A DNA stretch of 64,000 nt from Pseudomonadota bacterium (lineage in GTDB: Bacteria > Desulfobacterota > Desulfobulbia > Desulfobulbales > Desulfocapsaceae), in contig JAHJNL010000086.1 of the NCBI GenBank assembly GCA_018820855.1, forward strand, positions 1 to 64,000. The letters are read 5' to 3'. The notes below the pieces were generated by a model. The model made no database searches. It saw nothing but the letters and a program-made list of their open reading frames with translations, and had not been told where the DNA came from. Both the position numbers and the translations under genes were made by a program. Within the stretch, counting starts at the first letter, position 1, and each line of letters opens with the position of its first letter. Shown here one piece after another: positions 38,629 through 47,333 of this stretch.

Positions 38629-39939
38629 ATGAGCATCTTAGATAAGGAATCTATATTTACCTCAATGTTGCAGGATGGTCCTTTTTCTGTCAAAGAGATG
38701 CCTCCATTCGTTCATCCCTTCTCAAAGGAGGCAAAGGAGTGGGTTTCAAGTTTGCAGGAAGACCAGCTTATGAAGACCAAATATCGTGCTGTTCGCAGTC
38801 AGATTTTTGATTTTCTCGGAGTTACTGATTTTGACGAGATTCTCTCCCTTATCTACAATCAATCGTTAAGAGATTCGGCTGCTAAGCGTGCCCGTATCCT
38901 TCTGGGCAATATGTTCGGAATCGTTCAATCCGGTCAGGATGTCAGGCGCTATCTTCGTGATTATGCCGCAACTGCCGACGACGTTGTTAACTCATTGCGT
39001 GCCAAGGTGCTGGCACCTTACAGTTCTCATATAGAGACGACAAATGAGATCGAAACAACCCATGATCCGGTGGATCTTCTTCTTATCATTTTTAATGAGC
39101 ATTTTCATAAAAAGGCGCGTTTTGAAGCCAAAAGAAAATTGGTTCTCATGAATCTTGCTGGTTCTATTGATCAACGTGAACGGGAAACGGATATCGAAAA
39201 AAAATTCTCTGATTTCATAACGTTCCTTAATGTCTATGTCTGGAGCCCCAGTTGTAAGATAGGGGATCTGAAGATACATTATCTTCACAGTCGGCATCGT
39301 GATGATGACTTCAGTTGCGAGGATGTCAAGGTTGTTTCCGAGGACCAGGCCATGCAGATGAAGCCTGTTGCCGGGGAGAAATTAACTTTGGTCAAACGCC
39401 GAACTTTTCGCAACAAGGAGCGGGAAATTCCTATCTATGTAACCATCCGCAAAAAACCCCCTTCTGCCAAGGTATTAAAACTGCTCCGTAAAAATGAGAA
39501 AAATCCTGCTACTGCCGTTGATGATGAATTAGGGTTGATGGCTGTTCTTAACTCTGTGGGAGATGTTAAGTGTTTTGTAAGACACTTAACTCGAAGTGCG
39601 GTACATGCCAATTCCTTCATGACGTTAGAGGATATCTCCGATACGCTGACCGGAGGGGAATATACAGGATCTGCCACGGGTAGTTCAGGGAAGACGCCCA
39701 TGCTTAAGTTTTTTGCGCGGCTTGGTGGCATGCGGGTGGAGTTTATTATCCACACAAACCGGTCCTATTTGAATTATATCTATCAGCGCGATGTGGCGCA
39801 TGACGAGTACGAGGTCAAGCGAATTTTCGATACTGGAGTGGCCGAATTTCTTTTCCCCTGGGATATTTACAGGTTAAACATGAATGAGATACGCAGTAGA
39901 CAGATCCAGCGCTTCAGGAGGCGGATTGAAGAGTGGTAA
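38629..39939 (+). CDS. 436-residue protein of unknown function
   Basis: I do not recognise this protein. It has no signal peptide or membrane segment, is rich in Lys, Arg, Asp and Glu, and seems to have an all-helical N-terminal half (to about 215), a beta-rich middle with VKRRTFRNKEREIPIYVTIRKK-type residues, and a C-terminal part with DDELGLMAVLNSVGD, then FFARLGGMRVEFIIHTNRSYLNY and HDEYEVKRIFD. The last pieces faintly recall RelA/SpoT-like nucleotidyltransferases, but the match is too weak to name. It ends with an Arg-rich helix. It stands alone on the plus strand, between a hybrid kinase and an ITPase gene of opposite orientation. Confidence 0.75.
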   Translation: MSILDKESIFTSMLQDGPFSVKEMPPFVHPFSKEAKEWVSSLQEDQLMKTKYRAVRSQIFDFLGVTDFDEILSLIYNQSLRDSAAKRARILLGNMFGIVQSGQDVRRYLRDYAATADDVVNSLRAKVLAPYSSHIETTNEIETTHDPVDLLLIIFNEHFHKKARFEAKRKLVLMNLAGSIDQRERETDIEKKFSDFITFLNVYVWSPSCKIGDLKIHYLHSRHRDDDFSCEDVKVVSEDQAMQMKPVAGEKLTLVKRRTFRNKEREIPIYVTIRKKPPSAKVLKLLRKNEKNPATAVDDELGLMAVLNSVGDVKCFVRHLTRSAVHANSFMTLEDISDTLTGGEYTGSATGSSGKTPMLKFFARLGGMRVEFIIHTNRSYLNYIYQRDVAHDEYEVKRIFDTGVAEFLFPWDIYRLNMNEIRSRQIQRFRRRIEEW

Positions 39940-39986
39940 TCATGTTATTTTCTGTTCCAGGGGACTCATCTAATGAGAAAATATCG

Positions 39987-40658
39987 TTATTTTGACCAGT
40001 CATTTCCTTCAAACTCGCTATGATCTGGTTTGGGTGGTTTTTCTTCCGCAAGGCGCTGATTCAGCCATTTCAGGACCTTGTCAAATTCAGCGCCCATTTG
40101 GGCCAGGGCCTTGCCCCGGTGGCTTACTTCATTTTTTTCTTTCATGTTGCATTCAGCAAAGGTCTTATTAAAAGGCTCATAAAAAAAGAGGGGATCATAG
40201 CCAAATCCTGATTCTCCTCTCTTCTCTTCCAATATAACTCCTTCACAACTCCCCTCATAGGTCAAAGCCGGTCCTGACGGAACTGCGATGGAAAGGACAC
40301 ACTTAAAGGCAGCCTTTCTGTTTTCCTTTCCTGCCATCTCCTGTAACAGTTTTTTACAGTTTTCTTCATCAGTTGCAGATTCTCCGGCATATCTGGCAGA
40401 ATATACCCCAGGTGCTCCATTCAACGCTTCAACCTCAAGGCCTGAATCGTCAGCTATTGACGGCAGTCCAAGAATCTTTGCTGTGTGCAGGGCCTTTTTG
40501 TAGGCATTATCATCGAATGTTTCCCCATCTTCGATGCACTCCGGAATGGGGCCGAAATCGCCTACTGATCTGATTTCGATAGGAAAATCTTTTACCAATT
40601 CCTGAAATTCTTTTATTTTGTTCTTATTTGTTGTTGCCAGTACGAGTATAGTGACCAT
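39987..40658 (-). CDS. rdgB: XTP/dITP diphosphatase (RdgB/HAM1 family)
   Basis: The 223-residue enzyme hydrolyses dITP, XTP and ITP so that deaminated purines are not built into DNA. Family motifs are present: LATTNKNKIKEFQEL at the start, ETFDDNAYKKA, IADDSGLEVEALNGAPGVYSARYAG and GFGYDPLFF. The C-terminal tail is longer than usual and Lys/Pro-rich. It lies 55 bp after queH in transcription order, so the two may share a transcript with the activator gene upstream. Confidence 0.93.
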   Translation of the reverse strand: MVTILVLATTNKNKIKEFQELVKDFPIEIRSVGDFGPIPECIEDGETFDDNAYKKALHTAKILGLPSIADDSGLEVEALNGAPGVYSARYAGESATDEENCKKLLQEMAGKENRKAAFKCVLSIAVPSGPALTYEGSCEGVILEEKRGESGFGYDPLFFYEPFNKTFAECNMKEKNEVSHRGKALAQMGAEFDKVLKWLNQRLAEEKPPKPDHSEFEGNDWSK

Positions 40659-40713
40659 TTTTTTCCTCTTTCTTCTTTCTTTGTCGCTTTAGATTATTAA
40701 GACATTCAGAATC

Positions 40714-41274
40714 TTAAATTGAGCTGGTTTTTAATTTCTTCCGTAATTTTTTATCGTATCGCTCCTGCTCACTGTAAATACAGCCACAATAGGGTTGCCG
40801 ATACAGATCCATTGCAATGGATTTGTCTATACCTTCCTGCCATCCCTCACGAAAATCTTCATAGTGGAATGCGATACCGTATTTTTCAGCCATTGTCGTG
40901 CCAATTCCTACGATAGCTTCGTGATTCTGAAATCTGCTGTATAAAAGTGTTGTTGAAAAGGCCTCAGCCCCTATTTCAATACCATACTTTGCTGTTTTCT
41001 CCAGACGCATAGCATAACAGAGGGGACACCGTTCTTTCTCATGGAATACAACCTGTTGTAGGTATTCGGTCAAGCCGTATTCGGTGTCTATCTCAATATG
41101 AAAATCACTTTCGTTGGCAAAGTCGCGCAGTGATGCCAGACGCCGTCGAAACTCCTGAAAAGGGTGAATGTTTGGGTTATAAAAATAGCCGCTGACTTCA
41201 ATATTCTGTTGGCGCAGTCTGCTCAATGGATAGATGGAACAGGGACCGCAACAGACATGGAGAAGAAGGTTCAT
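40714..41274 (-). CDS. queH: epoxyqueuosine reductase QueH
   Basis: The 186-residue protein has the DUF208 signature: HVCCGPC at the N-terminus, CPLC in the middle and YCGCIYSEQERY near the end, giving the cysteines that bind iron-sulfur and do the redox chemistry. QueH makes the last step of queuosine synthesis, an alternative to QueG, and is common in anaerobes. Its ATG overlaps the stop of the sigma-54 activator gene by 4 bp, an unexpected partner. Confidence 0.9.
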   Translation of the reverse strand: MNLLLHVCCGPCSIYPLSRLRQQNIEVSGYFYNPNIHPFQEFRRRLASLRDFANESDFHIEIDTEYGLTEYLQQVVFHEKERCPLCYAMRLEKTAKYGIEIGAEAFSTTLLYSRFQNHEAIVGIGTTMAEKYGIAFHYEDFREGWQEGIDKSIAMDLYRQPYCGCIYSEQERYDKKLRKKLKTSSI

Positions 41275-42836
41275 TGGGAGCTGATCTTAAATTTTTTCGG
41301 GTCAATGCTGTACTGATGTATTTTGTAGTTGATAATTCGAAGGCTGGTATCCATATATTCTGCTGTTTTTGTCTGGTTACCCCGATTTTTCTTCAGCCCC
41401 TCAATGATAAGGTCTTTTTCGAAATTCTCCACTGCTGCTGATAGAGATAGTGGGTTTTGTCCGGAGTTAATGGATTCTGACGTCTGCAGAGTAGGCGGGA
41501 GATGAATACCTTTGATTGTATCATCATCGCAAATCAGCACTGCCCGTTCCATGCAGTTTTGTAACTCTCTCACATTACCAGGCCAGTGGTATTGGATAAG
41601 CATATCAATTGCCGGTGTTGATATCCGCCTTATGTCTTTATGATTTTCCCGAGCATATTTTTCTAGAAAAAATTCTGCCAACAGGAGGATGTCTGTTCTT
41701 CGCTCTCTGAGAGCCGGCATATACACGGGAAAAACATTCAGTCGGTAGTAGAGATCCTCTCTGAAACTATTCTCTTTAACCGCTCGTTCCAGGTCTCTGT
41801 TTGTTGCGGCAACCAGCCTCACATCGCAGGCTATCGACTTTCCTGACCCCAGACGCTGAAAGGTTCGTTCCTGAACTACGTTCAAGAGTTTTATCTGAAC
41901 AGCATGGCTGATTTCCCCGATCTCATCGAGGAACAGCGTACCCCCTTCCGCTTGCTCAAATCTCCCAATTTTTCGCTCCGTGGCTCCTGTAAAGGCACCT
42001 TTTTCGTGTCCAAAGAGCTCACTCTCAAGTAACGTTTCAGGGAGAGCCGAACAATTCACAACAATGAACGGTTTTGCCTTTCTCCTGCCATTATAATGCA
42101 GCGCCTTTGCCACCAGTGTTTTCCCTGTGCCGGATTCACCGCGAAGGAGTACGGTGGCATTGGAATCAACGACCCTGTGGATCATTTCATACACTTCCTG
42201 CATTCTGCTGGAGTTTCCAATAATATCATTGATTTTATTCTTTTCAGAAAGCTCTCGTTTGAGCTTTAGATTTTCTACTCTTAATTCTTCCTGTTCCTGG
42301 TTGACGGTCTGAATTCTGTGCGTTGTCTGGGCAATCAGGGTACTGAGTATTGTAAGAAAACGAAGGTCTGCCTCTGCCTGGCCGGAAATACCATCTTTAT
42401 AGAGACGGTCAACAGATAGAGCGCCGATTACCTGTTTTCCACCGCGTATGGGAACGCAGAGAAATGAGCGCATCTGATTGCTGAGGTCTCCTCTGGCCCT
42501 TGTTTTGTTCAAGAATTTTGGTTCCTTGGCTATATGGGGAACGATTATGGGTTCTCCTGAGGCCACAACTCTTCCAGTTATACCCTCCCCTATCTGATAT
42601 TTTCCACGTTTTCGTCCCTCTGCATTGATTCCGTGGGCTACTTCAATTTCTAGTTTTCCGGTCAATGGGTTGATGATGGTTACCGTGCCGTTTTCCATAT
42701 TTTTCATCGAATCAAGAGTTGCCATGGTCTGTTCCAGGCACTCCTTTAAATCAGTTGCAGAAGCGAGACTTTTGGTTATCTCATAAAGACAACTGAGGTC
42801 CTCAAGCTGTGTTGTTATATCATCTTGTTCTTGCAT
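41271..42836 (-). CDS. GAF-domain sigma-54 activator, NifA-like
   Basis: The 521-residue protein (from ATG 42836; a GTG lies two codons upstream) has an N-terminal GAF domain (about 15-170), a coiled-coil linker, the AAA+ domain with Walker A GESGTGKT, a canonical GAFTGA loop and LFLDEIGEI, and a C-terminal Fis-type helix-turn-helix ([20 protein letters not shown]). Its layout is that of NifA/NorR-like activators without a receiver. It resembles the second activator beside nifH in this window but is a separate, diverged gene. It overlaps queH by 4 bp. The signal bound by the GAF domain is unknown. Confidence 0.88.
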   Translation of the reverse strand: MQEQDDITTQLEDLSCLYEITKSLASATDLKECLEQTMATLDSMKNMENGTVTIINPLTGKLEIEVAHGINAEGRKRGKYQIGEGITGRVVASGEPIIVPHIAKEPKFLNKTRARGDLSNQMRSFLCVPIRGGKQVIGALSVDRLYKDGISGQAEADLRFLTILSTLIAQTTHRIQTVNQEQEELRVENLKLKRELSEKNKINDIIGNSSRMQEVYEMIHRVVDSNATVLLRGESGTGKTLVAKALHYNGRRKAKPFIVVNCSALPETLLESELFGHEKGAFTGATERKIGRFEQAEGGTLFLDEIGEISHAVQIKLLNVVQERTFQRLGSGKSIACDVRLVAATNRDLERAVKENSFREDLYYRLNVFPVYMPALRERRTDILLLAEFFLEKYARENHKDIRRISTPAIDMLIQYHWPGNVRELQNCMERAVLICDDDTIKGIHLPPTLQTSESINSGQNPLSLSAAVENFEKDLIIEGLKKNRGNQTKTAEYMDTSLRIINYKIHQYSIDPKKFKISSQ

Positions 42837-43029
42837 GGGCACTTGATTATAAAATTTTTTTTAAGTGATTCTTGTTAACCTCTGCCAGAGTACCATTTTT
42901 CTTTTTTTTTATCGAACGTTTCTGACATATTTGTTATGTTTTTTTATCGTCTTGTTTTTTTGTCAGTTTTTTGTCATCTTTGTAAGGGTTCATTTCTGTT
43001 TTTCCTTTTTTTTCATGCCTCTCAATATA

Positions 43030-43058
43030 TTGACACTTTGTCGCTCAAATGGTAAAAG
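43030..43058 (+). promoter_or_regulatory. sigma-70-type promoter of the tRNA-Ser pair
   Basis: TTGACA (43030-43035) and TAAAAG (43053-43058) are 17 bp apart and end 12 bp before the first tRNA. Confidence 0.6.
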
Positions 43059-43069
43059 AGTCTTCAATT

Positions 43070-43155
43070 GGAGGAATGGCCGAGTGGTTTAAGGCGGCGG
43101 TCTTGAAAACCGTTGTACGAAAGTACCGTGGGTTCGAATCCTACTTCCTCCGCCA
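43070..43155 (+). tRNA. tRNA-Ser (anticodon UGA)
   Basis: An 86-nt class II tRNA with acceptor stem GGAGGAA pairing with TTCCTCC, an encoded CCA end, a TTCGAAT T-loop and a long variable arm. The anticodon loop CTTGAAA places TGA at 43104-43106. Confidence 0.95.
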
Positions 43156-43158
43156 ATA

Positions 43159-43250
43159 GGAGAGGTGACCGAGAGGCCGATGGTGCTCGCCTGCTAAGCG
43201 AGTGTGGGGGTTAGACTCCACCGAGGGTTCGAATCCCTCCTTCTCCGCCA
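43159..43250 (+). tRNA. tRNA-Ser (anticodon GCU)
   Basis: A 92-nt class II tRNA, with acceptor GGAGAGG pairing imperfectly with CTTCTCC, an encoded CCA and a long variable arm. The anticodon loop around CTGCTAA gives GCT. It starts 3 bp after the preceding tRNA-Ser, so both come from one transcript. Confidence 0.95.
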
Positions 43251-43260
43251 AGAAACAAAA

Positions 43261-43299
43261 AAGCCCCATTTACTCTTTACGAGTAAATGGGGCTTTTTT
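43261..43299 (+). terminator. rho-independent terminator after the tRNA-Ser pair
   Basis: A perfect 15-bp stem (AAGCCCCATTTACTC with GAGTAAATGGGGCTT), loop TTTAC, and a T-run. The same hairpin, with the A-run on its other side, may also end the minus-strand SH3 gene. Confidence 0.95.
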
Positions 43300-43322
43300 G
43301 TTTTGTGTGGGCTGAAACTAGA

Positions 43323-43793
43323 TCAAAACCCCCAGAGCAGACTCCGTTTTATCCAGCCGGTAAGGCCTGACTCGTGTTTAATCTTGGCCCAACCCTTTTC
43401 TTGTCCCAGCGTCTCAAAAACCACCCCATAATAGGCCCGGCCGACTATTTTGTATCCGACTCCAGGACCAGATCTGAGGTTTATTTTCTTTTTTTTGCCC
43501 TTGTTGACCTTAACGATCATATATGGCGTGGAGCCGACATAGTCCTTGTGTATCCAACCGGAATCATTTTCAAAATCTGTTACCTTGATCCAATCTCCCT
43601 TTTTGGAGAGAATTTTCAGGGGAAACCCGTTTCCATATTCCCATTTAACTGAATACGTGGTTCCGGGTCCTGACCGCAATTGAACCTTATTGCCCTTAAC
43701 GCTTCCCATTTCCGCTAATGCAGAGGTAGCCAGGAAAGTAATAATGAAAATGAATGGGAGGATATGTTTAAGTCTTATTGATAAGTTCTTCAT
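43323..43793 (-). CDS. periplasmic protein with two SH3-like domains
   Basis: The 156-residue protein has a signal peptide (cleavage near ALAEMG, residue 28) and two bacterial SH3 repeats, each with an NLRSGPG- or QLRSGPG-type motif and a GWI turn (residues about 33-85 and 95-150). SH3_3 and related domains usually bind cell-wall peptides or proteins. The partner is unknown. Confidence 0.85.
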   Translation of the reverse strand: MKNLSIRLKHILPFIFIITFLATSALAEMGSVKGNKVQLRSGPGTTYSVKWEYGNGFPLKILSKKGDWIKVTDFENDSGWIHKDYVGSTPYMIVKVNKGKKKKINLRSGPGVGYKIVGRAYYGVVFETLGQEKGWAKIKHESGLTGWIKRSLLWGF

Positions 43794-43961
43794 TGTGGTT
43801 GGCCATCAGTTGTTCTAGTCTGTTCTGTTGTTTGAAGAGATATTATTGATCTCTAGAAATTCTATAGTGAGGCTTCTTTGAACTCAAACTAGCCCATATC
43901 AACCTTCATTTCCAGAGGTTTTTTATATTCAATTGGTTGTCTCTTTATCTTCCTCATATGA

Positions 43962-44855
43962 TTAAACTGTATTATTTTTCGAGATTCTCTGCTGAGCAGA
44001 TAAAGACGATCCTCCATACGTTAGCTGAATTGCCCCGAATTGACATGCCTCTTTCATGCATCGCATGCACATGATGCATTCCGCGCTACCTTCATCCTTA
44101 TTAAATTGTATCCCCATAGGACAAACCTTGGCACAGGCCCCGCATTCGGTACAGTTAGCTTTTACTAATTCAAGTTTGATAAAAGATATCTTATTAAAAG
44201 CTCCATAAAAGGCACCTAGCGGGCAGGTGGTTTTGCAAAAAGGCCTGGAGGTGACTACGCTCCAAATTAGAAATATAAACATCCAGAACAGTTTGTTGTA
44301 GAATAAAAATCCCAGAGTTGCTCTGAGATCAGGCTGAAGCAGGAGCATTGGTATACCTGCCTCTAATGTCCCTGCCGGACAGACGTATTTGCAAAACCAA
44401 GGTTTTCCCATTCCCCAATCATTGGTGAGGAGGAGAGGGAAAAGGAAGACAAATGCGATGAGCATAAAATATTTTAAATATCTCAAGACATACGGTACTT
44501 CCAGTTTTTTGCCTATTGGTATTTTGTAGAGCAGTTCCTGGAGTAAACCAAAGGGACAAAGCCAACCACAGGTGATTCTTCCACTTAATGTGCCAATAAG
44601 TCCTATGGTTCCAACTACATATGAACTAAAAAAGTAGGACCCTGATTCAAAAGAAAATCTGACTCCCAGGAGTATTTGTTGAATGGCCCCTATAGGGCAA
44701 TAGGTCGTAGATGCTGGACAAGAGTAACAGTTCAGTCCAGGTGAACATAGTAATTTTAACGGACCTTGATAGATATTTTTGGTTTGCGGAAACAAGAAAT
44801 AGCCATTGGTTAATAGCGTGGCTATAACTTGTGTGAGTTTGCGAAGTGATTCCAT
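43962..44855 (-). CDS. membrane iron-sulfur protein of the NapH/CcoG type
   Basis: The 297-residue protein has about five membrane helices, an N-terminal cysteine cluster (CSPGLNCYSCPASTTYCPIGA), membrane-adjacent CGWLCPFG and CKYVCPAG motifs, CKTTCPLGA, and a C-terminal pair of [4Fe-4S] ferredoxin motifs (CTECGACAKVCPMG and CIMCMRCMKEACQFG). Proteins with this layout pass electrons across or along the cytoplasmic membrane. It is the last gene of a three-gene unit with a thiamine-binding-type protein and a CXXC micro-protein, so it may serve a redox role tied to these. Confidence 0.85.
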   Translation of the reverse strand: MESLRKLTQVIATLLTNGYFLFPQTKNIYQGPLKLLCSPGLNCYSCPASTTYCPIGAIQQILLGVRFSFESGSYFFSSYVVGTIGLIGTLSGRITCGWLCPFGLLQELLYKIPIGKKLEVPYVLRYLKYFMLIAFVFLFPLLLTNDWGMGKPWFCKYVCPAGTLEAGIPMLLLQPDLRATLGFLFYNKLFWMFIFLIWSVVTSRPFCKTTCPLGAFYGAFNKISFIKLELVKANCTECGACAKVCPMGIQFNKDEGSAECIMCMRCMKEACQFGAIQLTYGGSSLSAQQRISKNNTV

Positions 44856-44883
44856 GAGGCGCTACCTAACCGTTAGGGTTTAG

Positions 44884-45042
44884 CTAACCAATACCAATAC
44901 AATCAAGGCAGATATTCCATGCCTGTTCAAGTACGCGCTGTGGTTCGCCGGCATTAATTCCAAAAAGGAAAAGTGCAAGAAAAACGATCAGAGGTAGAAG
45001 AGTAGCGAAACGAAGTCTAGTGTTTTTCGTATTTTTCTTCAT
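44884..45042 (-). CDS. 52-residue membrane-anchored CXXC protein (CD1871A-like)
   Basis: The frame reads leftward from ATG 45042 to a stop at 44884-44886. The product has a basic N-terminus, one membrane helix (about residues 13-29), and the ending EQAWNICLDCIGIG. The closing ICLxCIGIG is the hallmark of small CD1871A-type CXXC proteins, known from anaerobes next to membrane iron-sulfur proteins like the one 28 bp downstream. I infer a redox or metal-site role; the function is not established. Confidence 0.8.
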   Translation of the reverse strand: MKKNTKNTRLRFATLLPLIVFLALFLFGINAGEPQRVLEQAWNICLDCIGIG

Positions 45043-45077
45043 ATGTTCCCGAAGCGTTACTTCTATCTTTGTTTAGT

Positions 45078-45374
45078 TTAGGGATTCTTCTGGGTCACCG
45101 ATAAAATTTTATCACCGATGTGAACTTCCTTATCCCTTCTATCATCGATTACGATCTGAGTGATTACCCTTACCGCCCCGAAGTGAAAGGGCGTTTCGTA
45201 TATCTTTCCGAGTAATTGCAAAAGATCTTGAACTTCGCCTTCAATGACTGTACCCATATCGTTAAGACGAAAAGTTGCCCCCTCTCTTTGCAGACTTTTT
45301 TGGATATCTACTACATATTCGCCAACACTGACGCCTTCACCCATAGGTATCATCGTTAATTGAAGTAAGGCCAA
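45078..45374 (-). CDS. MTH1187-family thiamine-binding protein
   Basis: The 98-residue protein matches the MTH1187/YkoF-like family: MALLQLTMIPMGEGVSVGEYVVDIQKSL at the start, LNDMGTVIEGE in the middle and ITQIVIDDRRDK near the end, forming a ferredoxin-like fold. Family members bind thiamine or related compounds. AAGGAGGATAT-like bases precede the start. It heads the unit that continues with the CXXC protein (35 bp gap) and the iron-sulfur membrane protein. Confidence 0.85.
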   Translation of the reverse strand: MALLQLTMIPMGEGVSVGEYVVDIQKSLQREGATFRLNDMGTVIEGEVQDLLQLLGKIYETPFHFGAVRVITQIVIDDRRDKEVHIGDKILSVTQKNP

Positions 45375-45418
45375 GTTTATATCCTCCTTATATCAGGTAA
45401 AGAAAGAAAACAGCCGAA

Positions 45419-46294
45419 TCAGTCCCCGTCACCACCTGTAATCAGATCGACCACACGCTCCAGGTCATCCAGTGAATAGTATTCAATTTCCAATTTTCCC
45501 CGACTGCCATTTTGTACCAGTTGAACTTTTGAGTGCAGTCTGTTTGTCATTCTCGTCAGCAAAGAATGAGAAAAAGAAGTCGGGATCGTGTTACTCTCCT
45601 TTGGACTGCTTGTCCGTCCAATCCTTGTGGTTTGCCGCATTCTGCTGGTGAGTTTTTCTGCCTGGCGTACAGAGAGCCCCTTATCTACAATCTGGTCTCT
45701 GGCCTCTTTCATGGCCGCACTATCCTCGGACAGGCGTAAGAGTGCCCTGGCGTGACCTTCACTGATGAGAGAAGATGAGATGTCATTCTTAATAAAATCA
45801 GGAAGTTGTAGTAACCTGAGTCGGTTCGTTACAGTAGATCTCTTTTTCCCGACCTTTTGAGCCGCCTGTTCCTGGGTATAGGAGAAGATCTGTATCAGTT
45901 TTTCGTAAGCTTCTGCCTCCTCCATAGGGTTTAGATCTTTTCGTTGTACGTTTTCAATGAGCGCGAGTTCCAGGAGTTCATCGTCACCGCTGATTTCTCT
46001 GAGCACAACGGGTACTGTCTGTAGTCCTACAAGTTTAGACGCACGTAAGCGCCTCTCACCTGCGATAAGTCCGTAAGTGCCGTCCGAATTTGATACAACC
46101 ACCAGTGGCTGGATGATGCCATTTGCTTTAATGGAGTCAGCAAGTTCTCTTAGACTCTCTTCATCAAAATAACTACGGGGTTGATACTGGTTCGGGATAA
46201 CATTTTTTATTTCGCACTCAAAATATTTTTCTTCTACCTGTTCCTGATTAAACAACAGATCAACACCTCTTCCCAATCCTTTTTTTATTGCCAT
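45419..46294 (-). CDS. parB: chromosome partitioning protein ParB
   Basis: The 291-residue DNA-binding protein starts with MAIKKGLGRGVDLLF, has the NPYQPR-like box (IPNQYQPRSYFDEESLRELADSI), the CTP-binding motif GERRLRASKL, the ENVQRKDLNPMEEA segment and a helix-turn-helix (YTQEQAAQKVGKKRSTVTNRLRLL). It binds parS and spreads to build the partition complex. The gene follows parA with an 8-bp gap. A perfect parS site lies about 1 kb away. Confidence 0.95.
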   Translation of the reverse strand: MAIKKGLGRGVDLLFNQEQVEEKYFECEIKNVIPNQYQPRSYFDEESLRELADSIKANGIIQPLVVVSNSDGTYGLIAGERRLRASKLVGLQTVPVVLREISGDDELLELALIENVQRKDLNPMEEAEAYEKLIQIFSYTQEQAAQKVGKKRSTVTNRLRLLQLPDFIKNDISSSLISEGHARALLRLSEDSAAMKEARDQIVDKGLSVRQAEKLTSRMRQTTRIGRTSSPKESNTIPTSFSHSLLTRMTNRLHSKVQLVQNGSRGKLEIEYYSLDDLERVVDLITGGDGD

Positions 46295-46302
46295 TGTTAT
46301 GC

Positions 46303-47076
46303 CTACCTTTGTCTACGTATAAATTCGTTTGTCAGGTTTATGTATGCCTTAGCACCGCTACTTTTAATATCATATTCGATAACCGATTGCCCATGGCTAG
46401 GGCATTCACTCAATCGTACATTCCTTGGGATAACTGTTTTGAATACTTGGTCCCCAAAGTGCTTCTGAATTTCTTCAGTGACCTGGAAGGTGAGCCTGTT
46501 CCGTTTATCAAACATGGTTAGGAGCAACCCCTCTATGAATAATTCCTTATTGAGGGACTTTTTGACAGACCGAATGGTGGATATCAATTGGGACAACCCC
46601 TCCAAGGCGAAATATTCACACTGCATGGGGATAAGTACGGAATGGGCTGCTGTTAGACTATTTACAGTTAACAAACCCAAAGATGGGGGACAGTCAATGA
46701 TGACATAGTCGAAATCATCCTGAATTGGTGCTAACATCTTTTTGAGGACATACTCCCTTTCCTTTCTTGGGAAAAGCTCCATTTCTGCGGCGGCCAGGTC
46801 AATAGAAGATGGGACGACTGTTAGGGGCCACTTTGTGTTTGGGGTTACAAATACCTCTGACAAAGGAATATCTCCAGTGTAACTGTGGTAGAGATGCCTG
46901 GATAATTCCCGAATGTTGACTCCAATCCCGGTCGAGGCGTTTCCTTGGGGGTCTGAGTCAACCAGCAGTACTTTCTTTTTTTTTCGTGCTAAGGCGGAGG
47001 CCAGGCTGACTGCTGATGTTGTTTTGCCAACCCCACCTTTTTGATTTGCCACCGCGATAATTTTCCCTTTACCCAT
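46303..47076 (-). CDS. parA: chromosome partitioning ATPase ParA (Soj)
   Basis: The 257-residue ATPase has the deviant Walker A KGGVGKTT (residues about 13-20), DSDPQGNAST and the DCPPSLGLLTVNSLTAA motif. I place the start at ATG 47076, which follows AGGAGGAGAA; the frame stays open upstream but lacks a binding site. It moves ParB-parS complexes apart during replication. The gene order parA-parB is the usual one. Confidence 0.95.
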   Translation of the reverse strand: MGKGKIIAVANQKGGVGKTTSAVSLASALARKKKKVLLVDSDPQGNASTGIGVNIRELSRHLYHSYTGDIPLSEVFVTPNTKWPLTVVPSSIDLAAAEMELFPRKEREYVLKKMLAPIQDDFDYVIIDCPPSLGLLTVNSLTAAHSVLIPMQCEYFALEGLSQLISTIRSVKKSLNKELFIEGLLLTMFDKRNRLTFQVTEEIQKHFGDQVFKTVIPRNVRLSECPSHGQSVIEYDIKSSGAKAYINLTNEFIRRQR

Positions 47077-47303
47077 TTCTCCTCCTGATTTGCCTGTAAA
47101 AAAACCAACAAAAAGCGTAATTGTCGTTCCTTTGTAGCGCATTTTTCCCCATCGCACAACATTTTTGCCATGAAATGCTCCAGCAATTGTTTATCTTTGG
47201 TTTTTTTTGTCCATGGCGGTCATTTTCTTGCCTTTCTTTCGGTGCAGCGCTACACTGCTTTATATTGTTTTTTTATTCTATTACTCGTTTTTCTTACTTG
47301 CCA

Positions 47304-47319
47304 TGTTTCACGTGAAACA
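47304..47319. promoter_or_regulatory. parS centromere site
   Basis: TGTTTCACGTGAAACA is an exact match to the 16-bp palindromic parS consensus bound by chromosomal ParB. It lies between parA and nadB, 15 bp from the nadB start. Confidence 0.95.
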
Positions 47320-47333
47320 TTGAGGGGAATTTG

